The notes under the pieces: generated by a model
Seen by the model: the letters and a program-made list of their open reading frames with translations, nothing else
The model's database searches: none
What the model was told of the DNA's origin: nothing
Assembly (NCBI GenBank): GCA_049324435.1
Contig: JBMOOQ010000016.1
Location: forward strand, 16,153 to 80,152
Length of the DNA stretch: 64,000 bases
Origin: Pseudorhodoplanes sp049324435
Lineage (GTDB): Bacteria; Pseudomonadota; Alphaproteobacteria; Rhizobiales; Xanthobacteraceae
Direction: 5' to 3'
Shown here: in pieces, positions 1 to 7,729 of the stretch
How the letters are laid out: each line of letters starts with the position of its first letter
Position numbering within the stretch: position 1 is the stretch's first letter
Program-made: the position numbers and the translations under genes

Positions 1-1227
1 CTCCTCGACATAGCGATACATGAAGCGGCGCAGCGGCCGCAGCTTCGCGAGCAACCAGAAGCGCAGATACCCATTGACAGACGTGGTCTTCACGTACATG
101 CCGACATGCACTTTTTCGAGCCAGCCGCGCTTATCGGCATAGGCGATGATGCGCCGAGCCAGCGCAGGTGGCAGTACCTGGCACATCTCCTCGATGCCGG
201 GCTTCAGAAATTCGGTGACAGTATAGGGTTCGTCAGGCTTGGCGCTGAGCTCCTGCGCGATGCGCTGCATGCGGGCGGGATCGATCTTGGCCTGCGCAAC
301 GCGGATTAGGTCTTCAAACGACATGCGTACCGCGAGATGACGCGCGGTCTCACGCAGCAGCTTGCCGTCGCTGTGCAGTTGAGCCTCAATGTCGCGCACT
401 GGCGCGAGCCTATCGAGGAACAGCCGCGCGTAATTGTCGTCCTGGAAGCGCGCAAGGCGCCGGACGCCCTCGATCAGCACCTCCTGCGCCGATTGCGGCA
501 TTGTCTCGCGGATCTCGCGTTCCAGCGTGGCGAGATCGTTGCGCGGCTTCTCGCGGCGCTTGTCCTCGGCCGTACGGCGGAAAGTGACAGTTTCGGTCTG
601 CGCGGCGGTGAGGCCGGCGCGGAAGCCACGCAGATTTGCCTCCGCGGCCTTGCCTTCGGCGCGGATTGCCCGCTCGAACGCTTCGACCGGAATCGGCAGC
701 TTGCCGCAGCCCGCGATCGCGCCGAGCATCACCGCATTGATCATGGCGCCGGATTCCTTTGCGACCGACTCCATGTCGAACAGAATGCGCGCCTTGGAAT
801 TCTTCTCCGCAGCGTCGAGCAGCCGCGCGTCGTCGAACCGGCCGTCGCCCATCGCCATCTTCTCGTTGATCACATAGAAGCGGCTGGTTGACGAAATCAG
901 CAACGTGCGGTCCGGTGTGCAGAAGCCGTTCGCAATACAGCGTCCGGCCTCCATGAATTCGGACGAGACCAGCACATCGATGTCGCCGATGCCGGGCGCA
1001 AGGGCCAGCACCGGACGCCGCGTGCCAAGCTCGCGCCAGGGCGTCGGATAAATTTCGATATAATAGGTTGTGCCGCCTGTCCGCTGCGCGACTCCCGGGA
1101 TCGAGGTCGATTGCGCCGGCAGGTTGAGCTCGGCCGCAGCCGTCATGATCCAGTTGGTCAAAACGCCACCGCCTTCGCCGCCGAGCGCGGCGATCAACAT
1201 GGTGACCGGGCGCTGCTGCGTGCTCAT
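1..1227 (-). CDS. iorB: Indolepyruvate ferredoxin oxidoreductase, beta-type subunit (3' end cut by window edge)
   Basis: The frame is open from the window edge to an ATG at 1225-1227, so 409 codons are visible and the C-terminus is missing. The product is the partner of the thiamine-diphosphate subunit encoded just upstream. The pair oxidatively decarboxylates arylpyruvates such as indolepyruvate to the aryl-acetyl-CoA and reduces ferredoxin in the cytoplasm. The N-terminus shows the glycine-rich ALGGEGGGVLTNW and the STSIPGVAQRTGGTTYY segments expected of this subunit. The frame is already about twice the length of the archaeal subunit (around 200 residues), which matches the extended proteobacterial version of about 500 residues. 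The start codon overlaps the iorA stop codon (ATGA at 1224-1227), which suggests translational coupling. The natural substrate is inferred from family only. Confidence 0.85.
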   Translation of the reverse strand, partial: MSTQQRPVTMLIAALGGEGGGVLTNWIMTAAAELNLPAQSTSIPGVAQRTGGTTYYIEIYPTPWRELGTRRPVLALAPGIGDIDVLVSSEFMEAGRCIANGFCTPDRTLLISSTSRFYVINEKMAMGDGRFDDARLLDAAEKNSKARILFDMESVAKESGAMINAVMLGAIAGCGKLPIPVEAFERAIRAEGKAAEANLRGFRAGLTAAQTETVTFRRTAEDKRREKPRNDLATLEREIRETMPQSAQEVLIEGVRRLARFQDDNYARLFLDRLAPVRDIEAQLHSDGKLLRETARHLAVRMSFEDLIRVAQAKIDPARMQRIAQELSAKPDEPYTVTEFLKPGIEEMCQVLPPALARRIIAYADKRGWLEKVHVGMYVKTTSVNGYLRFWLLAKLRPLRRFMYRYVEE

Positions 1228-3407
1228 GCCGTCACCTGTTCACGCGCGGGAGCAGGCAGGGCGCCTGCGGGAAACGAGGCATCCGTCGCGCGGCCGCCGA
1301 ACCAGCCAATGATAGTGCGTCGGATCTTGAACAGGGTCCGATCCCACCATGAGGGATTTCGTACCAGGTCCGCCTTGTAAAAGGACGGACACAGCACGGC
1401 AGCATGCGCGACTTCACCGCACAAACCGCAGCCGACGCAGGATTCGATCACGGTAGCGACCGGATCGGTGCGCAGTGGGTCGGGCGAGGGCTTCACCGAC
1501 AATGACGGGCAGCCGGACAGCCGGATGCAGGAATGGTCGCCGGTGCAGATCTCGTCATCGACGCCGAATTTGGTGCGCACCACGCGCTCGCCGCGCGCAA
1601 GCTTGCTGGCGTCTTCGGCGCGCACGCGGCGCTGGCGTGCCAGCTGGCATTCGCCGTCCGCGATGATGACTTTCAGACCATGCTCGGCGCTCGCCAGGGC
1701 TTCCTTGATGGTCGCGATCATCTTGCCGACCGAATAGGTGCGCACCTTGCGCATCCATTTGACGCCCATGGTCTTGAGCGTCTTTTCGATGTCGGCAGTC
1801 TGGCCTTCGCCGGCGCGGCTCGCTTTGGATGAGGGCATATATTGCAGGCCGGTGGCCGACGTGTAGCCATTCTGGAACACGATCAGCAGGCCGTCGCCCT
1901 TGTTGAACAGATTCGAGGTGACGCCGGTGATCAGGCCGTTATGCCAGAAACCACCGTCGCCCATCACTGCAATGGGACGCTTCTCGATGTTGGGGCCGAC
2001 AGCGGCCGCGCTCGCCAGCGACATGCCGTAACCCAGCACGGAGTTGCCCATGCTGAATGGCGCGAACAAGCCAAAGCAGTGGCAGCCGATATCGGCAGAG
2101 ATATGCCGGTTGCCGGTCTCGGCCTGCGTCAGCTTCAGCGCAGAGAAAACCGGACGCTCAGGGCAGCCGGTGCAGAAGGTCGGCGGCCGCGGCGGCAAAT
2201 CGCGCAGCGCATGTTGAACGGCGGGAAGGTGCGCGACCAGCTTGTTGATGCGATCGCCGATTGCGACCGTGTCGATCCGTGCGGGCTTGGCCTCGATCAG
2301 AAACTGGGCCAGGCCGCGCATCAACACTTCCTGGGTATATTCGCCGGCCGGCGGCAGCACATCCTTGCCGTAAAGCTTCGTCTGAATGTCGCCGCGGCGC
2401 AGCTCGGTCGCGACCATCTGCTCGATATATTCGGGGAAGCCTTCCTCGACGATGAGCACCGCCTTCTTGCCGGAGCAGAATGAACGGATTTCTTCCGGCA
2501 CCAGCGGATAGGTGACGTTGAGGCACAGCACCGGAACGCGGCATTCGCCGAACATGTCGGCGAGGCCGAGCCGCTCCAATGCGCGCAGCGTTCCGTTATA
2601 GAGGCCGCCCTGCACAATGATGCCGATGTCCTTCAGGTCGCCCGGGAAAATCTCGTTCAGCTTCTCGCGCACGATGAAGTCGCGCGCGGCCGGCAGGCGC
2701 TGCTCGACTTTCAGCTTTTCCTGCACGAAGGTGACGGGCGGATGGGACAGCCGGGCGAAGTTGTGTGGCGCAGGCGAGGTGCGGCTCAGTTCCGAGATCT
2801 TCGGCTTGACGTTGTTCTTCGCTTCGAAAGCGCCGGTCACGTGGCAGGCACGGATGCGCAATTCGAGCATCACCGGCGCGTGGCTCGCCTCCGACAATTC
2901 GAAGCCCTTCTCCACGATGCGGACGATACTCGGCAGATCGGGCCTTGGATCGAGCAGCCAAATCGAGGATTTCATCGCATAGGCGTGCGAGCGCTCCTGA
3001 ATCACCGCGCCGCCTTCGCCATAGTCTTCGCCGACGATGATCATGGCGCCGCCCATGACGCCAGGAGAGGCGAGGTTGGACAGCGCGTCAGAGGCGACGT
3101 TGGTGCCGACGATCGCCTTCCAGGTCACGGCACCGCGGATCGGGTAATTGATCGAGGCGCCGAGCATGGCAGCGGCAGATGCCTCGTTGGTGCAGGTCTC
3201 GACATGGACGCCGAGTTCCTTGAGGTAGTCCTCGGCGTCCACCATTACGTCGAGCAGATGCGACACCGGCGCGCCCTGATAGCCGCCCACATAGGACACG
3301 CCCGACTGCAGCAAGGCTTTGGTGACCGCGAGGATGCCTTCGCCGTGGAAGGTCTCGCCGTCGCCGAGGCGCAGGGACTGCACTTCCTTCTTGAATGAAC
3401 GTTCCAT
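1224..3407 (-). CDS. iorA: Indolepyruvate ferredoxin oxidoreductase, alpha subunit
   Basis: A 727-residue thiamine-diphosphate and iron-sulfur protein that forms the catalytic half of arylpyruvate:ferredoxin oxidoreductase. The N-terminal pyrimidine-binding region has GGYQGAPVSHLLD at about residues 41-53. The cofactor-binding domain has CTGCPERPVFSALK and the IAVMGDGGFWHNG diphosphate motif in the middle of the chain. The C-terminal third carries the cysteine-rich ICTGDHSCIRLSGCPSL and CVGCGLCGEVAHAAVLCPS segments that should bind [4Fe-4S] clusters. The length matches proteobacterial homologues. The enzyme class is usually oxygen-sensitive, so its place beside an oxygen-requiring pca pathway is notable. 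It has its own promoter (3472-3501) and is probably co-transcribed only with iorB. Confidence 0.9.
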   Translation of the reverse strand: MERSFKKEVQSLRLGDGETFHGEGILAVTKALLQSGVSYVGGYQGAPVSHLLDVMVDAEDYLKELGVHVETCTNEASAAAMLGASINYPIRGAVTWKAIVGTNVASDALSNLASPGVMGGAMIIVGEDYGEGGAVIQERSHAYAMKSSIWLLDPRPDLPSIVRIVEKGFELSEASHAPVMLELRIRACHVTGAFEAKNNVKPKISELSRTSPAPHNFARLSHPPVTFVQEKLKVEQRLPAARDFIVREKLNEIFPGDLKDIGIIVQGGLYNGTLRALERLGLADMFGECRVPVLCLNVTYPLVPEEIRSFCSGKKAVLIVEEGFPEYIEQMVATELRRGDIQTKLYGKDVLPPAGEYTQEVLMRGLAQFLIEAKPARIDTVAIGDRINKLVAHLPAVQHALRDLPPRPPTFCTGCPERPVFSALKLTQAETGNRHISADIGCHCFGLFAPFSMGNSVLGYGMSLASAAAVGPNIEKRPIAVMGDGGFWHNGLITGVTSNLFNKGDGLLIVFQNGYTSATGLQYMPSSKASRAGEGQTADIEKTLKTMGVKWMRKVRTYSVGKMIATIKEALASAEHGLKVIIADGECQLARQRRVRAEDASKLARGERVVRTKFGVDDEICTGDHSCIRLSGCPSLSVKPSPDPLRTDPVATVIESCVGCGLCGEVAHAAVLCPSFYKADLVRNPSWWDRTLFKIRRTIIGWFGGRATDASFPAGALPAPAREQVTA

Positions 3408-3445
3408 GAGCTCGCTGCCGCGGAAAATCGGATCTGCCTATGATC

Positions 3446-3469
3446 TGCCAAGTATTTAGCACCTTGGCA
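3446..3469 (-). promoter_or_regulatory. Inverted repeat TGCCAAG-N10-CTTGGCA, likely operator of iorAB
   Basis: Perfect 7-bp arms at 3446-3452 and 3463-3469 with a 10-bp spacer. The dyad lies immediately downstream of the predicted iorA -10 box and covers the expected transcription start, a position typical of a repressor site. No regulator gene adjoins it, so the protein that binds here is unknown. Confidence 0.45.
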
Positions 3470-3471
3470 CA

Positions 3472-3501
3472 ATTATAAAAGACGCCGGTTTGGTCCCTCA
3501 A
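3472..3501 (-). promoter_or_regulatory. Predicted sigma-70-type promoter of iorAB
   Basis: Read on the minus strand there is a TTGAGG -35 element (3496-3501), an 18-bp spacer and a perfect TATAAT -10 element (3472-3477). The predicted start is near 3465, about 58 bases before the iorA ATG. The promoter is embedded in the terminator stem of the upstream TRAP operon. Confidence 0.5.
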
Positions 3502-3507
3502 ACCGGC
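3477..3507 (-). terminator. Rho-independent terminator after dctM
   Basis: On the minus strand an 8-bp stem (GCCGGTTT / AAACCGGC, arms at 3484-3491 and 3500-3507) with an 8-base loop is followed by GTCTTTT. It begins 28 bases after the dctM stop and separates the TRAP operon from iorAB. Confidence 0.6.
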
Positions 3508-3534
3508 ATCCCAGCCCTGCGGCAAGCCGCCCCG

Positions 3535-4833
3535 CTACATATGCGAGGGCAGCCAGGTCGCGAGGATCGGGAACATGACCAGGATGGCGAGCCGGATCAG
3601 GTCGGTGATGATGAACGGGATCACCCCGTAGAAGATCGTCGATATCTTGATGTCCTCAAGCACGCTCTTGATGACGAATATATTCATGCCCACCGGCGGA
3701 TGGATCAGCCCGAGCTCCACCGTCATGACGATGATGATGCCGAACCAGATTGGGTCGAATCCCATCTGCTTGATGAGTGGGAAAATGATGGGCACCGTCA
3801 GGATCACGATGGCGAGCGCATCCATCAGGCAGCCCAGCAGCAGGTACATCAGCAGAATCAGCGTCAGCACGCCGTAATTGCCGATACCGAGCCCGGTCAG
3901 GAAGGCGGTGACCTTCTGCGGGGTCTGGGTGATGGTGAGAAAGTAGCCGAACAGAAGCGCGCCGATCAGGATGGTGAACACGGCCGCCGTGGTGCGGGTG
4001 GTCTCCAGAAGGCATTGCAGGATCTGCTTGCCCGAGAGCCGCCGCCGGGCCACGCCGATAATGAATGCGCCGCCCGCGCCCGCGCCCGCGGCTTCCGTCG
4101 CGGTGAACATGCCGCCATACAGGCCGCCGATCACGAAGCCGAACAGCAGCAGCGTCGCCCAGACGTGCTTGAGGCTTTCGCCCCGTTCCGCCCAGCTCGC
4201 TTTAGTGCCGGTGGGGAGATAACCCGGCCGCGTCCATCCGATGATCGACACGGTGCCAGCGTACATGACGACGGCAAGAATGCCGGGGATGACTCCGGCG
4301 ATGAACAGCTTGCCGATATCCTGTTCGGTGATGATGCCGTAGATCGCGAGCACCGTGGACGGCGGGATCATGATTCCGAGGGTGCCGCCGGCTGCGATGA
4401 CGCCCGCGGAGAAGCTCTCGGGATAATTGTGCCGCCGCATTTCCGGATAGGCGACGCGCGAGAAGGTGGCCGCAGTCGCGACCGAGGAGCCGCAGATTGC
4501 GGCGAAGCCGCCGCACGCAAGGATGGTTGCGATGCCAAGGCCGCCGCGCAGATGGCCGATAAAGGCATTGGCGGCGCGAAACAGTTCACGGCTCATGCCG
4601 GAGGTGGTGGCGAATGCGCCCATCAGCAGGAATAGCGGCACGACCGCGTAATTGAAGTCGGTCACCGTGCGCATGGTGGTGTGGCCGACGATCTTCAATG
4701 CCGGCGTCATCGAGGTGAGATAGCCAAAGCCGGTGACGCCGACGAGGCCGAGCGCCATGCCGATCGGCACGCGCAGCAGCATCAGCGTGAACAGCGAGAC
4801 GAACCCAATTACGGCAACTGCGTCAGTGGACAT
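3535..4833 (-). CDS. dctM: TRAP transporter large permease subunit (DctM family)
   Basis: A 432-residue, strongly hydrophobic membrane protein of about 12 predicted helices. It starts with VIGFVSLFTLMLLRVPIGMA, the usual beginning of DctM proteins, and has the typical length. It is the ion-coupled channel of a tripartite ATP-independent periplasmic transporter. Conserved features include GVTGFGYLTS near the N-terminus, GMIIPPST-like GIMIPPSTVLAIYG in the middle, and PPVGMNIFVIKSV near the C-terminus. It follows dctQ with a 9-base gap and dctP lies further upstream. The context of aromatic acid genes suggests that this system imports an aromatic carboxylate, comparable to the TarPQM p-coumarate TRAP system described in Rhodopseudomonas palustris. 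That substrate is inference. Confidence 0.93.
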   Translation of the reverse strand: MSTDAVAVIGFVSLFTLMLLRVPIGMALGLVGVTGFGYLTSMTPALKIVGHTTMRTVTDFNYAVVPLFLLMGAFATTSGMSRELFRAANAFIGHLRGGLGIATILACGGFAAICGSSVATAATFSRVAYPEMRRHNYPESFSAGVIAAGGTLGIMIPPSTVLAIYGIITEQDIGKLFIAGVIPGILAVVMYAGTVSIIGWTRPGYLPTGTKASWAERGESLKHVWATLLLFGFVIGGLYGGMFTATEAAGAGAGGAFIIGVARRRLSGKQILQCLLETTRTTAAVFTILIGALLFGYFLTITQTPQKVTAFLTGLGIGNYGVLTLILLMYLLLGCLMDALAIVILTVPIIFPLIKQMGFDPIWFGIIIVMTVELGLIHPPVGMNIFVIKSVLEDIKISTIFYGVIPFIITDLIRLAILVMFPILATWLPSHM

Positions 4834-4842
4834 TGGAAATAC

Positions 4843-5364
4843 TCACTCGCCCGACTTCGACGCTTCGTTGACGGGCTTGATCAGTTCGGGATGGAAAACC
4901 AGCCGGTAGGTTCGCACGGCAATCAGCAGAACCGCGGCCAGATCGCCGACCCAAGCGATCGCAAAGAATGGCCAGACCGGGATCCGCATGTCGAAGGTCT
5001 GCACATTGGCGCTGTAGGTGGTCGAGACCTTGTCGAACAGCGTATAGGTTTGCACCGAGACGACGAACAGCAGCACCAGGGTCGCGAACACATCGATTGC
5101 GCGCTGCCATGTCGGGCCGACATTGGCCCAGAGCAGGTCGACGGTGATATGGGTGCCGCGATAGCTCGTTGCCGCGATGCCCCAGAAAATCAGGATGCCG
5201 AGCAGCAATTGTCCGAAGTCATAGGCGTCGGGGATTGTGTAGCCGAAAAAGTAACGAAGCAGCACCGACACGAACACGTCGAAGGCCACGATACCTATGA
5301 AGAAGGCCGCGATCCATTCGATGGAATCGATGAAGCCGTCCATCCATCGTGTTGTTCTGGTCAT
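4843..5364 (-). CDS. dctQ: TRAP transporter small permease subunit (DctQ family)
   Basis: A 173-residue inner-membrane protein with four predicted helices, the normal topology and length of DctQ. An in-frame start further upstream (5481) would add 39 polar residues encoded across the palindrome at 5444-5475. I chose the ATG at 5362-5364 because it gives the family length and is preceded by GAGGTTGGGG. The segment GTHITVDLLW and the tryptophan-rich second helix are typical of the family. It works as a membrane scaffold between the binding protein and DctM. It sits 141 bases after dctP and 9 bases before dctM. Confidence 0.88.
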   Translation of the reverse strand: MTRTTRWMDGFIDSIEWIAAFFIGIVAFDVFVSVLLRYFFGYTIPDAYDFGQLLLGILIFWGIAATSYRGTHITVDLLWANVGPTWQRAIDVFATLVLLFVVSVQTYTLFDKVSTTYSANVQTFDMRIPVWPFFAIAWVGDLAAVLLIAVRTYRLVFHPELIKPVNEASKSGE

Positions 5365-5443
5365 CCCCCAACCTCGCGTCGCGGCATTAAAGGCGCGTCG
5401 TTTTCCTTGGATCGCTTCGTCGTCGCTTCTTGGCTTGCTTGGC

Positions 5444-5475
5444 ACGACGGCGGGAGACATGTCTCCCGCCGTCGT
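5444..5475 (-). repeat. Perfect 32-bp palindrome between dctP and dctQ
   Basis: The 16-base arm ACGACGGCGGGAGACA is followed directly by its exact reverse complement. In RNA it would form a very stable hairpin in the 141-base gap between the binding-protein gene and the permease genes, with no T-run after it. Such hairpins commonly act as partial terminators or 3' stabilisers that raise binding protein over permease. Confidence 0.75.
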
Positions 5476-5505
5476 TATCATTTCAACCTGTAAACTTCTG
5501 TGCGA

Positions 5506-6537
5506 TCAATAGGCCGCGTTGAACTTTGCGAGGGAGTCCTTCAGCTCCTTCATGATCGCGTCCGGATCGCCGCCGGCCTTCTTCACATTGTCGGACCAGG
5601 CTTTCTGCAGCGGCTCGGCGGCCTTTTTCCATTCCGCGAGTTGTTCTGGCGTCAGCGGATAGACCTCGTGGGCCGGGTCGGCTTTCAGCTTGCCAATGCC
5701 GGCGTGCTCGTAGTCTGCCCATGGCGACGCGACCCTCAATGCCCACTCGTTGGTGCAATGGTCGTCAATCACCTTTTTCTGAGCCGCCGACATCTGGTTG
5801 TAGGTCGAGGGACTGAACACGAAGGCGAAGGTGGTCGCATACATCGGCGCATCGATGTGATATTTGGTGACCTTGTCGATCCCAAATAGTGGAACGGAGC
5901 CCCACGGGAAGGTCACAGCCTCGGCCACGCCCTTTTCAAGAATGTCCCGCACCTCCGGCGCGCTGGACTGGACGTTGGAGCCGCCCAGCAGCGAGACATA
6001 TTGCGCCATGGTGGCGTGGGCCGGCCGGATCTTCATGCCCTTGATGTCGCCCGGCACCGTGATCTTCTTTTTCACGGAATGGAAGGTGCCGGGGTCATGC
6101 ATGAATGCGAGGCAGAATTTGACGTCCTTCATCTCCTTCGCCGCGTATTTGCGGTACCAGGCATCCAGCGCCTGCGAGCCGCCCTTGGCGTTGCTGACAA
6201 GGAACGGCAATTCGCCGGCGCCGATGATCGGGAAACGGCCGGGCTGATAGCCAGGATTGATGTAGGTGAGATCGGCAATGCCGTCCCGCGCCATGTCGTA
6301 ATGGTCGAACGCCTTGCCGAGCTGCTGGGACGGATAAACCTTGAATTTGATCGTCCCGCCAGACGCCTTTTCGACGGACGAGCCCCAGTCTTCGAGGGCC
6401 TTCTGCAGCGGATGGGTCGGCGGCACCCAATGGGCAAGCTTCAATTCGAAAGTTTTGTCCTGAGCGAGCGCAGGCAGCGCCAAGGCCAAGAGCGTACCGG
6501 CAGCGGCCAGCGAGCGTAGTCCCAGTCTGGATGTCAT
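5506..6537 (-). CDS. dctP: TRAP transporter solute-binding protein (DctP family)
   Basis: A 343-residue periplasmic protein. The N-terminus is a clear Sec signal (MTSRLGLRSLAAAGTLLALA, cleavage near ALPALAQ) followed by FELKLAHWVPPTHPL, the normal start of the mature DctP fold. The ATG at 6535-6537 was preferred to frames extending to 6735 because it gives the signal peptide and is preceded by GGAGGC. Downstream are the KVYPSQQLG region and KGMKIRPA, which carries the arginine that in this family usually salt-bridges the substrate carboxylate. It is the first gene of the TRAP operon and lies divergent from the MarR regulator. The ligand is probably an aromatic acid, judged from neighbours only. 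Confidence 0.92.
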   Translation of the reverse strand: MTSRLGLRSLAAAGTLLALALPALAQDKTFELKLAHWVPPTHPLQKALEDWGSSVEKASGGTIKFKVYPSQQLGKAFDHYDMARDGIADLTYINPGYQPGRFPIIGAGELPFLVSNAKGGSQALDAWYRKYAAKEMKDVKFCLAFMHDPGTFHSVKKKITVPGDIKGMKIRPAHATMAQYVSLLGGSNVQSSAPEVRDILEKGVAEAVTFPWGSVPLFGIDKVTKYHIDAPMYATTFAFVFSPSTYNQMSAAQKKVIDDHCTNEWALRVASPWADYEHAGIGKLKADPAHEVYPLTPEQLAEWKKAAEPLQKAWSDNVKKAGGDPDAIMKELKDSLAKFNAAY

Positions 6538-6582
6538 GCGGACAGCCTCCCTGATGTCTAAGAATGCGGTTCTTGTGCCGAC

Positions 6583-6600
6583 ATTTCGCAGACGCGAAAT
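6583..6600. promoter_or_regulatory. Inverted repeat ATTTCGC-N4-GCGAAAT, candidate MarR operator
   Basis: A perfect 18-bp dyad with 7-bp arms lies in the 147-bp divergent region between dctP and the marR-type gene, 46 bases upstream of the dctP start. Size and position fit autoregulation by the adjacent MarR protein and control of the TRAP operon. Confidence 0.5.
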
Positions 6601-6684
6601 AACGTTGCCGGCATTGTAGGGGAGAATAGTTGGATATAAAACAATTTTTCCGGTTGGTCTTTGGGCGCATCGAAGGGGGTGCAT

Positions 6685-7182
6685 GTGGCGCGCGACATTG
6701 CCGCTCACGCTGCAGACAGCGAAGCCACTGCGCATGCGCCTGCAGACGAGGTGCTGGATTTCGGACCGTTTGACGACTGGATCGGGTTCCGCTTGCGAAT
6801 GGCGCAGATTGCGTCATTCCAATCCTTCGCCCGGCATACGCAAGCCATCGGACTAAGTCCCGGGCGGTTCGCGGCCCTCATCCTGATCGATCGCAATCCT
6901 GGCATCAGCCAAACCGCGCTGGCGCGCGCGATCGGCAGCGATAAATCCACGCTTACACCGGCGCTCGACCATCTGGTGAAGAACGGACTGATCCGCCGGG
7001 TGCGTACGCGCAGCGACCGCAGACTCTACGAGTTGTCGCTGACCGAGGAAGGACGCAAGGTCATGCGCGTCATGCAGGAATCCGCACAGCGCCACGAGCG
7101 GGAACTTGATGCGATTGTCGGCCCGCAGGACCGCGAACAATTCGTCAGGATTTTGCGAAAGATATCGACGGCTCTCGGCTAG
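6685..7182 (+). CDS. MarR-family transcriptional regulator
   Basis: A 165-residue winged-helix regulator. The core SQTALARAIGSDKSTLTPAL is the recognition helix-turn-helix, followed by the wing RRVRTRSDRRLYELSLTEEG with the conserved DRR motif. A TTG 24 bases upstream is also in frame. I chose the GTG at 6685 because AAGGGGG lies 5 bases before it. MarR proteins of aromatic catabolic clusters often bind an aryl-CoA thioester as inducer, and this gene sits between the transporter and the CoA-dependent degradation operon. It converges on the thioesterase gene with a 4-base overlap of the stops. The ligand is not visible from sequence. Confidence 0.88.
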   Translation: MARDIAAHAADSEATAHAPADEVLDFGPFDDWIGFRLRMAQIASFQSFARHTQAIGLSPGRFAALILIDRNPGISQTALARAIGSDKSTLTPALDHLVKNGLIRRVRTRSDRRLYELSLTEEGRKVMRVMQESAQRHERELDAIVGPQDREQFVRILRKISTALG

Positions 7183-7607
7183 GCGTCGCCGCGGAAACGT
7201 GCCGCCAGCTCTTCGGGAATGGGATGCGACTTGATCCTGGTTTTATCGACGGGATCACGGGTCACCCAAGCCCGCGCTTCCAGGCCTTCCGCTGCGATTT
7301 TGCCATCCTTGGTCAGTTCATGCCGGATCTCAAAGCTCGAGCGGCCGACCTTGGTGAAAGTGGACGTGATGATGACGTCGTCGCCGAAGGTGGTCGGAAA
7401 CAGAAATTTCGCCTGCGTGGTCAGCACCGGATAGCCGGCAAAGTCGCTGTAGCGTTTGAACAATTGCGCCTTGCTGACGCCGGAAGCGGCCGAGATCAGC
7501 AGCGTCGTCGAATGATCGAACATCGCGAAGTAGCGCGGATAGAAGATGATTCCGGCCGGATCGCAATCTCCCCATTCGATTTTGACGCTATGGCTGTTGC
7601 TGAGCAT
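7179..7607 (-). CDS. Acyl-CoA thioesterase, 4-hydroxybenzoyl-CoA thioesterase family
   Basis: A 142-residue single hot-dog domain. The N-terminal motif EWGDCDPAGIIFYPRYF contains the aspartate (in DPAGIIFYP) that serves as catalytic residue in the Pseudomonas-type 4-hydroxybenzoyl-CoA thioesterase. The length matches that family. It would hydrolyse an aryl-CoA ester to the free acid in the cytoplasm. As the last gene of the ligase, hydratase, dehydrogenase and thiolase cluster it fits release of 4-hydroxybenzoate, vanillate or a similar acid after side-chain shortening. It is separated from the dehydrogenase gene by 122 bases containing a 12-bp inverted repeat. Confidence 0.85.
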   Translation of the reverse strand: MLSNSHSVKIEWGDCDPAGIIFYPRYFAMFDHSTTLLISAASGVSKAQLFKRYSDFAGYPVLTTQAKFLFPTTFGDDVIITSTFTKVGRSSFEIRHELTKDGKIAAEGLEARAWVTRDPVDKTRIKSHPIPEELAARFRGDA

Positions 7608-7641
7608 TCTTTTGTGATCCGGTCCTCAAGGCCGTCAATCT

Positions 7642-7686
7642 CCCGAAAGCGGAGTCTCAGTAATAATTCTGGATTCCGCTTTCGGG
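7642..7686 (-). repeat. 12-bp inverted repeat between the dehydrogenase and thioesterase genes
   Basis: CCCGAAAGCGGA (7642-7653) and its exact complement (7675-7686) flank a 21-base AT-rich loop. It lies in the 122-base gap inside the minus-strand operon and could modulate read-through to the thioesterase. There is no clear T-run. Confidence 0.5.
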
Positions 7687-7729
7687 CGAATGAACAAAAT
7701 TCGCTTTGTGCTTTCCGCTTGTCGACATG

